Shown: piece after piece, positions 33,201 through 41,118 of the stretch
Numbering within the stretch: position 1 is the first letter of the stretch
Layout of the letters: every line of letters begins with the position of its first letter
Source of the DNA: CBDFKS01 sp965248905
GTDB lineage: Bacteria > Chloroflexota > Dehalococcoidia > Lucifugimonadales > JAGWBF01
Direction of reading: 5' to 3'
Length of the DNA stretch: 64,000 bases
NCBI GenBank assembly: GCA_965248905.1
Contig: CBDFKS010000007.1
Span: 1,736,001-1,800,000, forward strand
Notes under the pieces: model-generated
The model's database searches: none
The model's input: the letters and a program-made list of their open reading frames with translations, nothing else
Told to the model about the DNA's origin: nothing
Program-made: the position numbers and the translations under genes

Positions 33201-33667
33201 CTGGGGAATACACCACTCCTTCTTCTGCCACGGCTTGAGACTGTTTTTTTCAACCGCTTGCGAATTCCCTCGTGGGACATGGAGGGCGCCAGCCCCAACT
33301 CCACCACCTTGTTTGCCAGGAGCCGCAGGGTCCAGTGGTCATGGCCTGGGGGGGCCTCGCTGCACGCCAGGGCAATCAGGTGCGCTTCCCCCCGCTCATC
33401 CAGTTTGGTCGGATGTCCTGGCCGAGGATCTTCCTCCAAGGCCCGCTTCAGTCCTCCCTCCAGGTACCGCCGCTTGGTACGGCACACCGTACCCGCAGAC
33501 GTGTCCAGCGCCTCCACGATGCGCATCACCCCCCAGCCCGTATCTGCCTTTAGCAGAATACGGGCCCGGGCAACCTTTCGCGCTGGGCTCTTTCCCCCGC
33601 GAATCAGTCGTTCCAACTGGTCTCGTTCTTCCCTTTCCAACCGGACCACATACCGTTCTCGTCCCAT
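33197..33667 (-). CDS. IS630-type transposase, helix-turn-helix part (OrfA)
   Basis: A 156-residue frame with the N-terminal HTH domains of IS630 transposases (SPARKVARARILLKADTG, MRIVEALDTSAGTVCRTKRR, and DERGEAHLIALACSEAP). It ends in VSSRGRRRSGVFPR because it passes an A7 run in the wrong frame; the -1 frame instead reads on into KPWQKKEWCIPQVSAEF and the catalytic part. AGGAGG precedes the ATG at 33667. Confidence 0.82.
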   Translation of the reverse strand: MGRERYVVRLEREERDQLERLIRGGKSPARKVARARILLKADTGWGVMRIVEALDTSAGTVCRTKRRYLEGGLKRALEEDPRPGHPTKLDERGEAHLIALACSEAPPGHDHWTLRLLANKVVELGLAPSMSHEGIRKRLKKTVSSRGRRRSGVFPR

Positions 33668-33767
33668 GGCTGCCACCCTCCTACGTCAACACTCCTAAAA
33701 AAGGGTAGCAACCTTAGACGTTTTCTTAAACAATTACCAAAACCGAGTTGACTGAGTACTAGTCGTC

Positions 33768-34316
33768 CTATGCGGGCATGGGTACTTCTTTAAGACCGTA
33801 ATATACATCGTTGTCCAATACACGCTTCAGTCCGACCACGCTTAGGTTCCGGGGGTTTATCGGCGTATACCATTTATCCGTAACCAGGTCGTGGAGCACC
33901 TCTAGCTTAACCGGCTTGTTTCCCTCGGCCAGGATCGACCTGAACACTATCTCCTGCATAGGCATCTCTGGTCTAATGAACCCCTCCTGACCGGAACAGC
34001 ACTTCGCAATCTGCTTCAGGTGTTCATTCACGGATGGCTTTTCCTGGCTGGCCGCTATCCGGTCTTTACACGAAGAGCACCGACGGCTCATCAGCATCAC
34101 GCTCAAAGAGCGCTCAAGCTCCTCAGCACGAGCCGGGTCGATGACGTAGTAAGATATCATGGGAGGAGCTTCCTCGGCCTCCTCCTCAATAGGCTCAGTA
34201 TCCGGAGCCATGACTTCTTCCAGATCAGCTATGGATTCCGATACTTTGTCGCTTGGCTCAGCCTCTTGTTGGGATATCTGGGGTTCTTGTATCTCCATGT
34301 CTTCCGGTGTGGTCAA
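33768..34316 (-). CDS. Hypothetical acidic, Cys-containing protein after moeA
   Basis: A 182-residue protein: an acidic, probably disordered N-terminal third (IADLEEVMAPDTEPIEEEAE), then a globular part with two Cys pairs (SRRCSSCKDRIAA and IAKCCSGQEGF) that may bind zinc, and a C-terminus with VRFRSILAE-like FRSILAEGNKPVKLEVLHDL. The family is not recognised. Its start overlaps the stop of moeA by 4 bp, so it is the last gene of that run, and the IS630 end lies 8 bp after its stop. Confidence 0.65.
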   Translation of the reverse strand: MTTPEDMEIQEPQISQQEAEPSDKVSESIADLEEVMAPDTEPIEEEAEEAPPMISYYVIDPARAEELERSLSVMLMSRRCSSCKDRIAASQEKPSVNEHLKQIAKCCSGQEGFIRPEMPMQEIVFRSILAEGNKPVKLEVLHDLVTDKWYTPINPRNLSVVGLKRVLDNDVYYGLKEVPMPA

Positions 34317-35638
34317 ATCTGCACCTCTTCGTTCCAGTCAAGCATTTTAACTCTTACAATCTGTCCTGCCACCATCACAGGAGCATCCTCCGGGCATATG
34401 GCGAGGCCGTTAGCACGGGACATTGACGTGAGAATGTTCGAACCCTGGGGACCTGTAGGGCTGGCATAGTATATACCATCCCTTCGGGTTACCTCTACTC
34501 TTGCGAAAACTCGACGGTCGTCGTGGTTGTATATTGGGCCCTCCAAGACAGCCTGAATCATGGGCTTTGCTAGTTGCGTCTTGCCCAGCATCTTTAATAT
34601 AGCGGGACGCGCGAACTCTTCAAAGGCCACCATGGTGCTTACGGGGTTCCCCGGCAACCCCAGGTGGGGAATGCGCTTTCCATCGTTGCCATGGACTACC
34701 CCAAAGGCCAGGGGCTTGGCAGGGCGCATGCGTACCGACCAGAAGCTGATCTCACCACGCTCCATCAATACGTCTTTAACGATATCATAGTCACCTTTAG
34801 AGACGCCGGCCGAGGTAATGAGGAGGTCGGAGGCGGCTCCAAGGGAAAGTTTTTGATGCATGTCCTCCAGGTTGTCCCTTGCTATCCCTATCATATTGGG
34901 GATGCCGCCATACTTTAGCACCGATGCGGCCATGCTATAGCTATTGCTATCGTAAATTTTTGCCGGTTGCACCTGCTCGCCCGGACCAAGGAGCTCGTCT
35001 CCAGTGGCCAGGATGGCCACCACAGGCCGCCGAACCACCTTAACCTTTTCCATGCCCAGGGACGCCAAAACACCGATTTCTGAGGGCCTCAGCACTATTC
35101 CCTTCTTGAGTACTACCTCACCCTCGCGCACATCCTCACCGGCAGGGCGGACATGGGACCCCTGGGGAACTGCTGCGCGGACCCCGATTTGGTCTGTGCT
35201 GAGGCCCTTGTCTTTCCTATCCAGCTCGTCGGTCTCTTCGAAGGGCACGACTGTGTCCGCCCCCGCTGGCACAGGAGCGCCCGTCATGATTCTTATGGCT
35301 GTCCCTGCCCTCACTTCCTTGGTGGGCGTCTGGCCTGCCGCAACCTGCCCGATAATCTCCAGAATGCTTGGCGAGGTTGGATTCACAGCCGCGATGTCCT
35401 GGTACTGGACGGCATAGCCATCCATAGCAGAGTTGTCCAGGGGAGGTAGATGAAAGGGCGCGGTCACATCTTCGACCAAGACCTGCCCCAGCGCTTGGAG
35501 AATAGGCTTCTCTTCCGGCTCCAAAGGACTGAAATAGGCCATGATCCTGTCATAGGCGTCCTCCACGCTGAGCATGTCTACGTGGCGGTGTCCGTGCCCG
35601 TGGCGACGTTCGCTCTTATGTCCGTGGGTCGTTGCCAC
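34313..35638 (-). CDS. moeA: Molybdopterin molybdenumtransferase MoeA with His-rich N-terminus
   Basis: A 441-residue MoeA: VEDAYDRIMAYFSPLEPEEK, DNSAMDGYAVQ (domain with substrate Asp), RIMTGAPVPAGADTVVPFEE, IYDSNSYSMAA, TSAGVSKGDYDIV and GLPGNPVSTMVAFEEF. It inserts molybdate into adenylated molybdopterin to complete the cofactor, here perhaps for the CoxS/M-type enzyme. The N-terminal 20 residues are unusually His-rich (THGHKSERRHGHGHRH), which could bind metal. Its gene follows the HEPN gene by 23 bp. Confidence 0.92.
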   Translation of the reverse strand: MATTHGHKSERRHGHGHRHVDMLSVEDAYDRIMAYFSPLEPEEKPILQALGQVLVEDVTAPFHLPPLDNSAMDGYAVQYQDIAAVNPTSPSILEIIGQVAAGQTPTKEVRAGTAIRIMTGAPVPAGADTVVPFEETDELDRKDKGLSTDQIGVRAAVPQGSHVRPAGEDVREGEVVLKKGIVLRPSEIGVLASLGMEKVKVVRRPVVAILATGDELLGPGEQVQPAKIYDSNSYSMAASVLKYGGIPNMIGIARDNLEDMHQKLSLGAASDLLITSAGVSKGDYDIVKDVLMERGEISFWSVRMRPAKPLAFGVVHGNDGKRIPHLGLPGNPVSTMVAFEEFARPAILKMLGKTQLAKPMIQAVLEGPIYNHDDRRVFARVEVTRRDGIYYASPTGPQGSNILTSMSRANGLAICPEDAPVMVAGQIVRVKMLDWNEEVQI

Positions 35639-35661
35639 TACTGTTAGCCTCGATGTTAACT

Positions 35662-36069
35662 TTATGCTTTAGACTGTCTCTTGACTAGCTGCACGATGCT
35701 TTCGGCGTACCCGTGCGCTGACTGAGCATCCACCTCTGTAAACGATTCGAAGGGTACGGCCGGTGAGGCCAGGGCGTTAGGGTACCTAGTCGGGATATAG
35801 TACCTGTCTAGGATTTTACCCCATTCTATAGCTGGGGCGAAAGCCTCATCCATCTCCGTACACTGAATGGCTAACTCTTGGATGGAGTGGACAAGAACAT
35901 GGCGCCTGCCCTTTCCATATAGGAACGCTTTCTGGGCCATCAGGGCCGTTTGCTCCGACATGAAGCACACATCGGACCAGAATCCCAGGCCAAGGAGAGC
36001 GCTCGTAACTTCAAACTGGTGTTCCGCCTGCTTTAGCCAGCGCTGCCCTTGCTCATGGGGCCTTTTCAT
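35662..36069 (-). CDS. HEPN-domain protein
   Basis: A 135-residue helical HEPN protein: RWLKQAEHQFEVTSALLGLG, FMSEQTALMAQKAFLYGKGR and a late IEWGKILDRYYIPTRYPNAL. In HEPN/MNT pairs the HEPN protein is a toxin-like RNase with a conserved R-x4-6-H motif; here the matching stretch is RRHVLVH, which fits. It overlaps the end of the MNT gene by 17 bp. The pair would be a type VII-like toxin-antitoxin. Confidence 0.82.
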   Translation of the reverse strand: MKRPHEQGQRWLKQAEHQFEVTSALLGLGFWSDVCFMSEQTALMAQKAFLYGKGRRHVLVHSIQELAIQCTEMDEAFAPAIEWGKILDRYYIPTRYPNALASPAVPFESFTEVDAQSAHGYAESIVQLVKRQSKA

Positions 36070-36376
36070 AGATTACTCGCCCGTCTCGAACGGCATTTTG
36101 AATGAACGGATTCTCCTCCTCAATCATGCTCTGTAATTCATCGGGTGTATAAACGAATATATCGACATGAATAGATAGAGTCAGATAAGAGCCGGCCTCT
36201 TGGAGGCGATGGACGAATCCTTTGTCCGTTTTTTTGATGATTATCAGATCGACATCGCTGTATTCGTCCGTGTCGCCACGGGCCGCGGAGCCGAAAAGGA
36301 TAATTCGTTCCGCATCGTAAGGAATTAGGTCCTTTACTATTTGATCCAGATGGGACGGAAGTATCTTTGTCGACAT
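36053..36376 (-). CDS. MNT-type minimal nucleotidyltransferase
   Basis: A 107-residue minimal nucleotidyltransferase: IILFGSAARGDTDEYSDVDL has the G-S-x10-D-x-D active site. In HEPN/MNT pairs it AMPylates the HEPN toxin and so silences it. Its gene follows pheT by 12 bp and overlaps the HEPN gene. Confidence 0.85.
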   Translation of the reverse strand: MSTKILPSHLDQIVKDLIPYDAERIILFGSAARGDTDEYSDVDLIIIKKTDKGFVHRLQEAGSYLTLSIHVDIFVYTPDELQSMIEEENPFIQNAVRDGRVIYEKAP

Positions 36377-36388
36377 CAGGTTCGCCTG

Positions 36389-38794
36389 CTATACCCTGAG
36401 CTCGGCTGCGACCTCTCGCTTGAGGGAGTCGAGGATGGTCTCGATGACCTGGTTCACCTCCTCGGCGGCTAATGTTTTCTCAAGAGACTGAACGACGATA
36501 TGGTAAGCCAAGGAGCGCTTTGCCGCAGGGATATTCTCTCCGGCATAGACATCAAATAGGCGAACTCCAGCCACCAGTGGATGCCCTTCGATAATCTCTT
36601 GTATGCGAGCAGCCGACATATCCCGGGACACGATGATGGCCAGATCTCTGGTTGCGCTGGGAAAACGCCCAATGGGTTTGTAGCGGCGTCTCCCTTGAGG
36701 TAATGCCCTAAGCAAATCCTCTACATCCAGCTCAAACAGCGCTACTGAGTCACCTTCAATGTCGAAACTGCTTACCACAGTGGGATGTATCTCAGCCACC
36801 AGGCCCAGTGTTACGTCTCCAGCGACAATTTGAGCACAGCGGGCGGGATGTAGACCAAATTCTTGAGCTGGTTCGTAGGCAGCCGTTACCTCCAACTCCT
36901 CTAACAGCTTTTCGATTATCGCCTTAACATCGAAAAACCCTGATCGGCCTTCAGCAGCCGACCCAGATCCATCAGACTGAGGGCTGGAGATTACACCTGC
37001 AATCACCTCCCGCTCCTCTGGCAGGTCATGATTCCGAGGAAGATATGTGTGTCCTGACTCGAATATGCTTATTTGACCTTGCTCGTGGAGGCGGTTGGAC
37101 GCCAGAGTTGATAGGAGGCTGGCACGCAGCGTTGTACGCAAGTATTCCTGTTGGGAGTTCATGGAGTTTTGTAGCTTCAGGGGCGCATGTCCATTCTCCT
37201 GAGCCTTTACTTTGGCCAAATCATCCAGGCTGGTCAATGAATAGGAAATGACTTCCTGCATACCGCAAGCCACCAGCGAGTCCTTTACCCGCTCCTTCAG
37301 CTCTTGTAAAGGCTGGGGGTGATATCTGGGTATCGGGGTGGACAGCATGGTGGTGGGAATTTCATCGTATCCGACAATACGAGCGACCTCCTCTACCAGG
37401 TCATCCTCTATGTTTATGTCACTGCGCCAGTAGGGCACCATGGCTCGGACCGCAGCTCCATCAACGCTCTCACACGCGAAACCGAGGGACCTGAGCACCT
37501 GCTGGACCCTCTGAATTGGCAAATTCACGCCCAGGACCGTTTGAAGCCGCTCCATCGTTAGGGTCACTGAAGGAGCACGGTACTCATCGCCATTGGGGAA
37601 AATGTCTATGATACCCTTGGCCGCGACCCCTCTAGCAATTTGGCAGATGAGCTGAGTGGCTCTCTTCAGGGCTATAGGCGCCAGCTCGGGACGGAGGCCT
37701 TTCTCGAATCGAGTGGAGGCTTCCGTGAAAAGTCGTAATGCTTGAGCCGTCTGGCGGTTGTTGGTGGGATTGAAGGTGGCTGATTCCAGTAGAACGGTGG
37801 TAGTCCGCTCTGTCATCTCCGACTGGGCGCCACCTATTACGCCGCCCAGTCCAACGGCGTCTCTGGCATCGGCGATAACCAGCATAGACGGGGCCAGCTT
37901 GCGCTCCACCCCATCCAATGAAACCAGCACCTCGCCGGGCTTTGCTCGCCGAACCACAACCTTTCTCTCTTTAATAGTGTCGAAGTCGAAAGCGTGGAGG
38001 GGTTGGTTGTACTCCAACATTACGAAGTTTGTGATATCCACTACGTTGTTGATGGGTCTCATGCCAGCCTTGAGCAACCGGTCCTGTAGCCAGTGAGGCG
38101 ACGGGCCAATCTGAACGTTGATGATAAGACTTGCGGTGTACCTGTGGCACAGGTCCGGGTCCGCGACCTCCACTGTAGCCAAGGTCCCTATGGGCTCTCC
38201 AGCTTCCGTATAGGAAGAATCCGGCTCTCGTACCGCAGTCTCGGTGAGGGCGGCCACTTCGTGGGCGACACCAAGTACAGAAAGACAATCAGGGCGGTTG
38301 GGTGTCACGTCTAGGTCAAGGATATGGTCACCCAGATAGCTTGAAAGGAGTTCGCCCACCGGGGCGTCCTCGGGCAAGACAAGAATCCCCGTGTGGTCTT
38401 CGCCCATACCCAACTCCTGCTCGGAGCAGATCATTCCTTCGGACACAACTCCACGGATGCGTGCAGCCTTCAACGGCTCTACCTTGTCGCTATGGGTATT
38501 GTAGAGCTCAGCGCCCACCTTGGCGAAGGCGATCTTCTGATTCTCTGCGACGTTCGGTGCTCCGCACACCACCTGCATCTGTTCATCACCTACGTCCACG
38601 GTACATAGAGTCAGGCGGTCGGCGTTAGGGTGACGTTCAACCTTGGTCACCGACCCGACGTAGCAGTCCTTCCAGCCACCGATGGTAACCACCTCGGCCA
38701 CCTCGGTGCCGGCCATGGTGATGCGGTGTGCCAGCTCATTCACCGGCACCACTATGTCTACGTACTCTTTAAGCCATGAAAGGGGGATTTTCAT
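36389..38794 (-). CDS. pheT: Phenylalanyl-tRNA synthetase beta subunit
   Basis: An 801-residue PheT with the domains in order: B1 (MKIPLSWLKEYVDIVVP), the tRNA-binding EMAP-like domain (GSVTKVERHPNADRLTLCTV), B3/B4 (LDVTPNRPDCLSVLGVAHEV), B5 (VTLTMERLQTVLGVNLPI), the editing/catalytic-like part and the C-terminal FDX-ACB domain (YKPIGRFPSATRDLAIIVSR). With PheS it charges tRNA-Phe as an alpha2beta2 enzyme. In this genome three other genes lie between pheS and pheT. It begins 18 bp after the PIN-like gene. Confidence 0.97.
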   Translation of the reverse strand: MKIPLSWLKEYVDIVVPVNELAHRITMAGTEVAEVVTIGGWKDCYVGSVTKVERHPNADRLTLCTVDVGDEQMQVVCGAPNVAENQKIAFAKVGAELYNTHSDKVEPLKAARIRGVVSEGMICSEQELGMGEDHTGILVLPEDAPVGELLSSYLGDHILDLDVTPNRPDCLSVLGVAHEVAALTETAVREPDSSYTEAGEPIGTLATVEVADPDLCHRYTASLIINVQIGPSPHWLQDRLLKAGMRPINNVVDITNFVMLEYNQPLHAFDFDTIKERKVVVRRAKPGEVLVSLDGVERKLAPSMLVIADARDAVGLGGVIGGAQSEMTERTTTVLLESATFNPTNNRQTAQALRLFTEASTRFEKGLRPELAPIALKRATQLICQIARGVAAKGIIDIFPNGDEYRAPSVTLTMERLQTVLGVNLPIQRVQQVLRSLGFACESVDGAAVRAMVPYWRSDINIEDDLVEEVARIVGYDEIPTTMLSTPIPRYHPQPLQELKERVKDSLVACGMQEVISYSLTSLDDLAKVKAQENGHAPLKLQNSMNSQQEYLRTTLRASLLSTLASNRLHEQGQISIFESGHTYLPRNHDLPEEREVIAGVISSPQSDGSGSAAEGRSGFFDVKAIIEKLLEELEVTAAYEPAQEFGLHPARCAQIVAGDVTLGLVAEIHPTVVSSFDIEGDSVALFELDVEDLLRALPQGRRRYKPIGRFPSATRDLAIIVSRDMSAARIQEIIEGHPLVAGVRLFDVYAGENIPAAKRSLAYHIVVQSLEKTLAAEEVNQVIETILDSLKREVAAELRV

Positions 38795-38812
38795 TAATCA
38801 ACCATCGAATAT

Positions 38813-39241
38813 TTAGCGTCTCCTAGTCATCCTGAAGAAGCCGCTACCGGTCACGATTCTTAAGTTGGGGCACATCCTTCTGTTTCTATCAAGGCGTAGC
38901 CATGGGCCATAGTCAGTGACAAAATAATCGGCACCAGCGGTGACTGCATCCTCTATAAACACTGAGTGATATTGCCTGAGATTTGGAATACGCCTTCTGG
39001 GTACATTAGGTCTAATTATAAGCCCCTCGACGTCCAGTTGGTCTAACGCCACCAATAGCTGCGGTCCTAGACCCCTCTTTACAGCAGCTTTTTCGTATTG
39101 CCGTCGAATACTGTTCCTTTCTGGGCGCTCAGTGATGAGTATGTGATGTCCTTGGTCTCTGATGAACATGCGCATGTGACTTTCTTCAAACAGCATTTCA
39201 TCTAAGAAATAGTATGAATTCAATGCGACCGTTAAAGACAT
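38813..39241 (-). CDS. PIN-like nuclease-fold protein paired with an ATPase
   Basis: A 142-residue protein with a PIN-like end: FIEDAVTAGADYFVTDYGPW carries Glu-Asp and a Thr-Asp (the acidic residues near the C-terminus of PIN nucleases), with LNSYYFLDEMLFEESH near the start where the first Asp might lie. PIN proteins cleave RNA. It follows the ATPase gene by 7 bp and precedes pheT by 18 bp, all on the same strand. The family match is by eye and its first acidic position is uncertain. Confidence 0.55.
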   Translation of the reverse strand: MSLTVALNSYYFLDEMLFEESHMRMFIRDQGHHILITERPERNSIRRQYEKAAVKRGLGPQLLVALDQLDVEGLIIRPNVPRRRIPNLRQYHSVFIEDAVTAGADYFVTDYGPWLRLDRNRRMCPNLRIVTGSGFFRMTRRR

Positions 39242-39248
39242 CTAGCAT

Positions 39249-40388
39249 CTAGGTTTTGGCTCTCGCACGTTGCTTTGTTCGATTCGACAAAAGCTTGGAA
39301 TCTACTTTGGCAAAGGAAGATACCCAACCCTTGATGACACCGTCCTCACTGATCGGTAGCTGCTGGGCCACGGTCCCGCGTTCCTTCTCCTTCTTCACTT
39401 CCCAGATCGCTACGTCCTCGGGCTTGAGCAATTCACTCTGAATCACGTCAGTTAATGCCAGCAGCAGGTAATGGCTATGGGTTGTGATAATAATCTGCTT
39501 ATCACTCTCAATAGCTTTAGCGAACATCTCCACCAGCTTCGTCTGGGCTTCAGGATGAAGGCTTATCTCCGGCTCCTCAATCATGATGAGGCTTCCACGC
39601 GGGGCACCGAATACCTGAGCGATTACGGTTATAACCTGGCGCGCGCCCGTGCTGGAGAGAGCCATCTGTAAGGACACATTAAGTTCAGCATCGACATAGT
39701 CTGCGCCTGTAAGGGCGCTACCGTTGCGGGTACGAATTCCCGCTCGGAGGCTAGAAACACCGAACTCCTTTGCCCAATTAGTAATAGCGCTAGCTTCTTG
39801 ATTGTGTTCGTTGCTACCAAATATCTTTGCAAGGTACGGAAGAAGCTCTTCTCCGAATATTCCTGGGGAAGAAGGATCTTTTGAACGCCATTCCTCCACC
39901 TTCATTTTTCCCCGGCTCCCGGAGACGAAGAAAACCTTGCTTTTATTTGCCTTGTATCTATCATAAGACTTTTCTCGTAAGGCGAGCCAAACTTTATCAG
40001 ATAACGAAGGTGGCGGCTCATGTAACAAACCATCTTCCGATGGGAGCAATCCCCAACTATGACTGGCATCGTCAACTTTGAGTGCATAAGTGAAACAAAG
40101 CGGGATTGCTGCATCTTCAAGCTTATCAAATGCGGAGCTTATATAAGTAGTGACCCCTTGTTGCCTCTTATGCAACAGCCATTCTACCTGTATCTTTTCA
40201 TTAAGCCAGGGTGCTATTACGTGTCCATCGTTCCTCTGCCCTCCGTCCCATGCCAATAGCGCAGCTTCAACTATAGACGACTTCCCAGCCCCATTAGGGC
40301 CGACGAGTATCGTAAGAGGTTTTAGCTCCAGGTCAACGCCTGGTTCACCGATGCTCTTGAAGTTTTTGATAATCACTCGACTAAGCAT
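39249..40388 (-). CDS. AAA/ABC-type ATPase (RecF/OLD-like) inside the pheS-pheT interval
   Basis: A 379-residue ATPase with VIIKNFKSIGEPGVDLELKP, Walker A VGPNGAGKSS (residues about 29-38) and Walker B LIMIEEPEISLHPEA, followed by IIITTHSHYLLLALTDVIQ. It is of the AAA_21/DUF3696 type used in defence and repair systems, without a Toprim nuclease. The small PIN-like gene comes next, so the two may form an ATPase-nuclease pair. It lies between a CADD-like gene and pheT. Confidence 0.8.
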   Translation of the reverse strand: MLSRVIIKNFKSIGEPGVDLELKPLTILVGPNGAGKSSIVEAALLAWDGGQRNDGHVIAPWLNEKIQVEWLLHKRQQGVTTYISSAFDKLEDAAIPLCFTYALKVDDASHSWGLLPSEDGLLHEPPPSLSDKVWLALREKSYDRYKANKSKVFFVSGSRGKMKVEEWRSKDPSSPGIFGEELLPYLAKIFGSNEHNQEASAITNWAKEFGVSSLRAGIRTRNGSALTGADYVDAELNVSLQMALSSTGARQVITVIAQVFGAPRGSLIMIEEPEISLHPEAQTKLVEMFAKAIESDKQIIITTHSHYLLLALTDVIQSELLKPEDVAIWEVKKEKERGTVAQQLPISEDGVIKGWVSSFAKVDSKLLSNRTKQRARAKT

Positions 40389-40403
40389 CTTACCACTCGT
40401 GCC

Positions 40404-41087
40404 CTACGCCGCAGCGCTCACTCCAGCCCTCATCTCGTTCACACCATCCAGGAATCCCCACCAGGCGTCCAGCCCCGCTTGCAAGGCCAACTCTACCGCC
40501 GACTCATCGTTGCCGCTGGTGTGCTCCGCGATGGCCTCAGCCTCCAGCCTAGAGTGCTCTTCGTCTAGCTCCTGGTGCACCTGGAAAAAGGCCAGGGCCT
40601 TATCTTCGGTTATTCCGTAGCGGTCTCGCAGGCCCGCCAATTTCTCCGCCGCCACCTGGGGCACCTGGACCTCGTAGGCGTAGATAGCCGCCAGTCCCTC
40701 CTGGAAAGAATGAGTGGAGCAGATATCGCTGTAGGTGTTCAAAATGGCTTGAGTCTTGGGTTGGACCGGTGCTTGCTCGACTTGCTCTTGTGTCAGGCCC
40801 AGTCCGGCACAGAAGCCGAGCCACAGGGCCCGGTGGTTGTCCTCCCCATGTTCCTCGTCCCAAAGGTTGTTGAGAATACTTTGCCGGACATTGGAGTCAG
40901 GGCATCGGAAGTGTATGGCGCTGAGGAACCTTGGAAAGTTAGCCTCGAAATGATAGTACTGGCCTGCGTAGAGTCGCAGGTCATCGAGAGTTAGCTTGCC
41001 GTCTTTCCAGTCCTGGTAGAACGGGTGATCCAGCAGGCTCTTGGCTGAAACCTGGATACGCAGTCGGTCTATAAGCCCCTCGTTCAT
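40404..41087 (-). CDS. CADD/PqqC-like diiron protein (possible p-aminobenzoate-forming enzyme)
   Basis: A 227-residue helical protein of the TenA/PqqC superfamily, closest in pattern to the CADD group: GQYYHFEANFPRFLSAIHFR, LWDEEHGEDNHRALWLGFCA, IYAYEVQVPQVAAEKLAGLR and FFQVHQELDEEHSRLEAEA. These hold Glu, His, Glu, His, Asp and His positions that bind two metals. In Chlamydia, CADD makes p-aminobenzoate by consuming one of its own Tyr. No pabA/pabB genes are in the window. It is 31 bp after pheS and heads the inserted three-gene block. Confidence 0.72.
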   Translation of the reverse strand: MNEGLIDRLRIQVSAKSLLDHPFYQDWKDGKLTLDDLRLYAGQYYHFEANFPRFLSAIHFRCPDSNVRQSILNNLWDEEHGEDNHRALWLGFCAGLGLTQEQVEQAPVQPKTQAILNTYSDICSTHSFQEGLAAIYAYEVQVPQVAAEKLAGLRDRYGITEDKALAFFQVHQELDEEHSRLEAEAIAEHTSGNDESAVELALQAGLDAWWGFLDGVNEMRAGVSAAA

Positions 41088-41118
41088 GTGTTCTCCCCTC
41101 CTCGCAGAAATGTGCTTT

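Larger units (their letters stand above)
32540..33759 (-). mobile_element. IS630-type insertion sequence, 1220 bp
   Basis: The ends are GTACTCAGTCAACC (32540-32553) and its near complement ending GTTGACTGAGTAC (to 33759), each flanked by TA (32538-32539 and 33760-33761), the target duplication of the IS630/Tc1-mariner group. Two overlapping minus-strand frames encode the transposase. Its left end touches a MITE with the same ends, sharing the TA. Confidence 0.85.

Noticed and set aside
32574..33698. Plus-strand open frame of 374 codons over the IS630 element
   Set aside because: Antisense to the transposase frames, with no known domain; a shadow.
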